Below the pieces are notes generated by a model. It searched no databases and was not told the origin of the DNA. It was given only the letters and a program-made list of their open reading frames with translations. A DNA stretch of 6,665 nucleotides from an uncultured Lachnospiraceae bacterium (GTDB lineage Bacteria > Bacillota > Clostridia > Lachnospirales > Lachnospiraceae), in assembly GCA_947178465.1 (NCBI GenBank), contig CAMWYL010000185.1, positions 1 to 6,665 of the forward strand. The letters are read 5' to 3'. The position numbers were made by a program, and so were the translations under genes. Shown here one piece after another: positions 5,985 to 6,665 of this stretch; the first letter of the stretch is position 1; every line of letters begins with the position of its first letter.

Positions 5985-6011
5985 ACCTTTCCTCAGAGGG
6001 CTCATATGATA
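5985..6011 (+). promoter_or_regulatory. Weak candidate sporulation-type (sigma-K-like) promoter before the subtilase
   Basis: CATATGATA (6003-6011) fits the sigma-K -10 pattern CATAnnnTA, and an AC at 5985-5986 lies 16 bases before it, as in -35 elements of that class. A 7-2-7 inverted repeat ATATATT-GG-AATATAT (6009-6024) overlaps its end. Short patterns like this arise by chance in AT-rich gaps, so this is only a lead. Confidence 0.22.
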
Positions 6012-6039
6012 TATTGGAATATATGGCAGGAGCTTTCGG

Positions 6040-6665
6040 ATGGATTTTCTCAACAATGATTATGCGAAAGAGGTGTCCTGTATCCCGCAGGTGACGCAGC
6101 GGGAACCCTATCTCAGTGGCAGTGGGGTGATAATCGCGGTGCTGGACAGCGGAATAGATTATTTTTTGCCGGAATTTACGAATAGGAATGGAAAGACCAG
6201 GCTGCTTGGCATATGGGACCAGACGGCAAGAGCCGATGCGCAGAACGGTCTGCTGCCGCCTCCCGGGTATCGGGAGGGCGTATTATACACACGGGAAATG
6301 ATTGATGAGGCACTTTCGCTGGGCCGTGAAAACGGACAGAGGAAAGTGCCTGTTTTAGATTTATCAGGACATGGAACGGCGGTAGCCGGAGTTGCGGCGG
6401 GGCGCGATATCGGCATCGCGCCGGGAGCGGAGCTGCTGATTATCAAGCTGGGGAATCCGATGCCGGAGTCTTTCCCGCGAACGACGCAGCTTATGCGCGG
6501 CATTGATTATGCGGTAAAGCTGGGGATAGAATTAAACAGGCCGGTAGTGATTAATATCAGCTTTGGGAATACCTACGGCGATCATCTCGGTAATTCTCTG
6601 CTGGAACGATTTATTGATAATGCCTCGGAAATAGGGCGTACTGCGATTATCATAGGGAGCGGAAA
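6040..6665 (+). CDS. S8 family subtilisin-like serine peptidase, N-terminal part (3' end outside window)
   Basis: 208 complete codons are visible before the window ends. The protein starts almost directly with the catalytic domain: SGSGVIIAVLDSGID carries catalytic Asp36, LSGHGTAVAGVAAG carries catalytic His111, and VVINISFGN (169-177) is the conserved strand before the oxyanion region; the last codon is cut at AA, which fits the expected Asn after GSG. The catalytic Ser lies beyond the edge. The insert between Asp and His and the phrase LLGIWDQT resemble the Csp-like subtilases of Clostridia, some of which process spore germination proteins. Csp proteins usually carry a longer N-terminal prodomain; here only about 25 residues precede the domain and no signal peptide is seen, so the enzyme may be cytoplasmic or the prodomain lost. 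ATG 6040 has AGGAG (6028-6032) 7 bases before it, and an in-frame stop at 6007-6009 rules out a longer start further upstream. Confidence 0.88.
   Translation, partial: MDFLNNDYAKEVSCIPQVTQREPYLSGSGVIIAVLDSGIDYFLPEFTNRNGKTRLLGIWDQTARADAQNGLLPPPGYREGVLYTREMIDEALSLGRENGQRKVPVLDLSGHGTAVAGVAAGRDIGIAPGAELLIIKLGNPMPESFPRTTQLMRGIDYAVKLGIELNRPVVINISFGNTYGDHLGNSLLERFIDNASEIGRTAIIIGSG

Noticed and set aside
5964..5985. TTCCT/AGGAA pairing after the carboxypeptidase gene as a terminator
   Set aside because: The stem is short and bulged, and no T run follows.

Overview
The window looks like chromosomal DNA of an anaerobic Firmicute, most likely Clostridia of the Lachnospiraceae type. The reasons are strong purine-rich ribosome binding sites, use of GTG as a start, a D-Ala-D-Ala carboxypeptidase with a stalk-like N-terminal domain, a Csp-like subtilase, and a WYL regulator paired with a GyrI-like protein. 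All intact genes read on the + strand. Both ends cut through genes.

Left part (1 to about 3550) is relatively AT-rich and looks accessory. It opens with the C-terminal half of a ClpB/ClpA-type AAA+ ATPase, followed after 31 bases by a small PP2C phosphatase. The pair resembles phosphorylation-linked chaperone modules, though no kinase is visible here. Next is a GC-rich, hairpin-dense leader (about 1511-1612) ending in a strong ribosome binding site. It leads into the decayed N-terminal stub of a DUF1016/YhcG-family PDDEXK nuclease gene, which carries two in-frame stops and lacks its catalytic part. A terminator-like hairpin and a promoter then lead into a YafY-type WYL regulator and a GyrI-like ligand-binding protein or hydrolase. 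A perfect 7-3-7 palindrome (CTGACAT-N3-ATGTCAG) stands before each of these two genes, the second one overlapping the regulator's stop codon. This marks them as a probable self-controlled response cassette.

Right part (about 3600-6665) is visibly richer in GC and looks like core chromosome. A sigma-A-like promoter and a 5' hairpin precede a membrane-anchored protein of unknown function. After 61 bases comes a secreted S11 D-alanyl-D-alanine carboxypeptidase, and after 82 bases the start of an S8 subtilase that runs off the right edge. These three could serve cell-wall remodelling or sporulation, but that link is inference. The change in composition lies near the hairpin at the end of the GyrI-like gene (about 3546-3573), a plausible boundary between acquired and resident DNA.

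No tRNA, rRNA, CRISPR array, insertion sequence or complete mobile element was seen.
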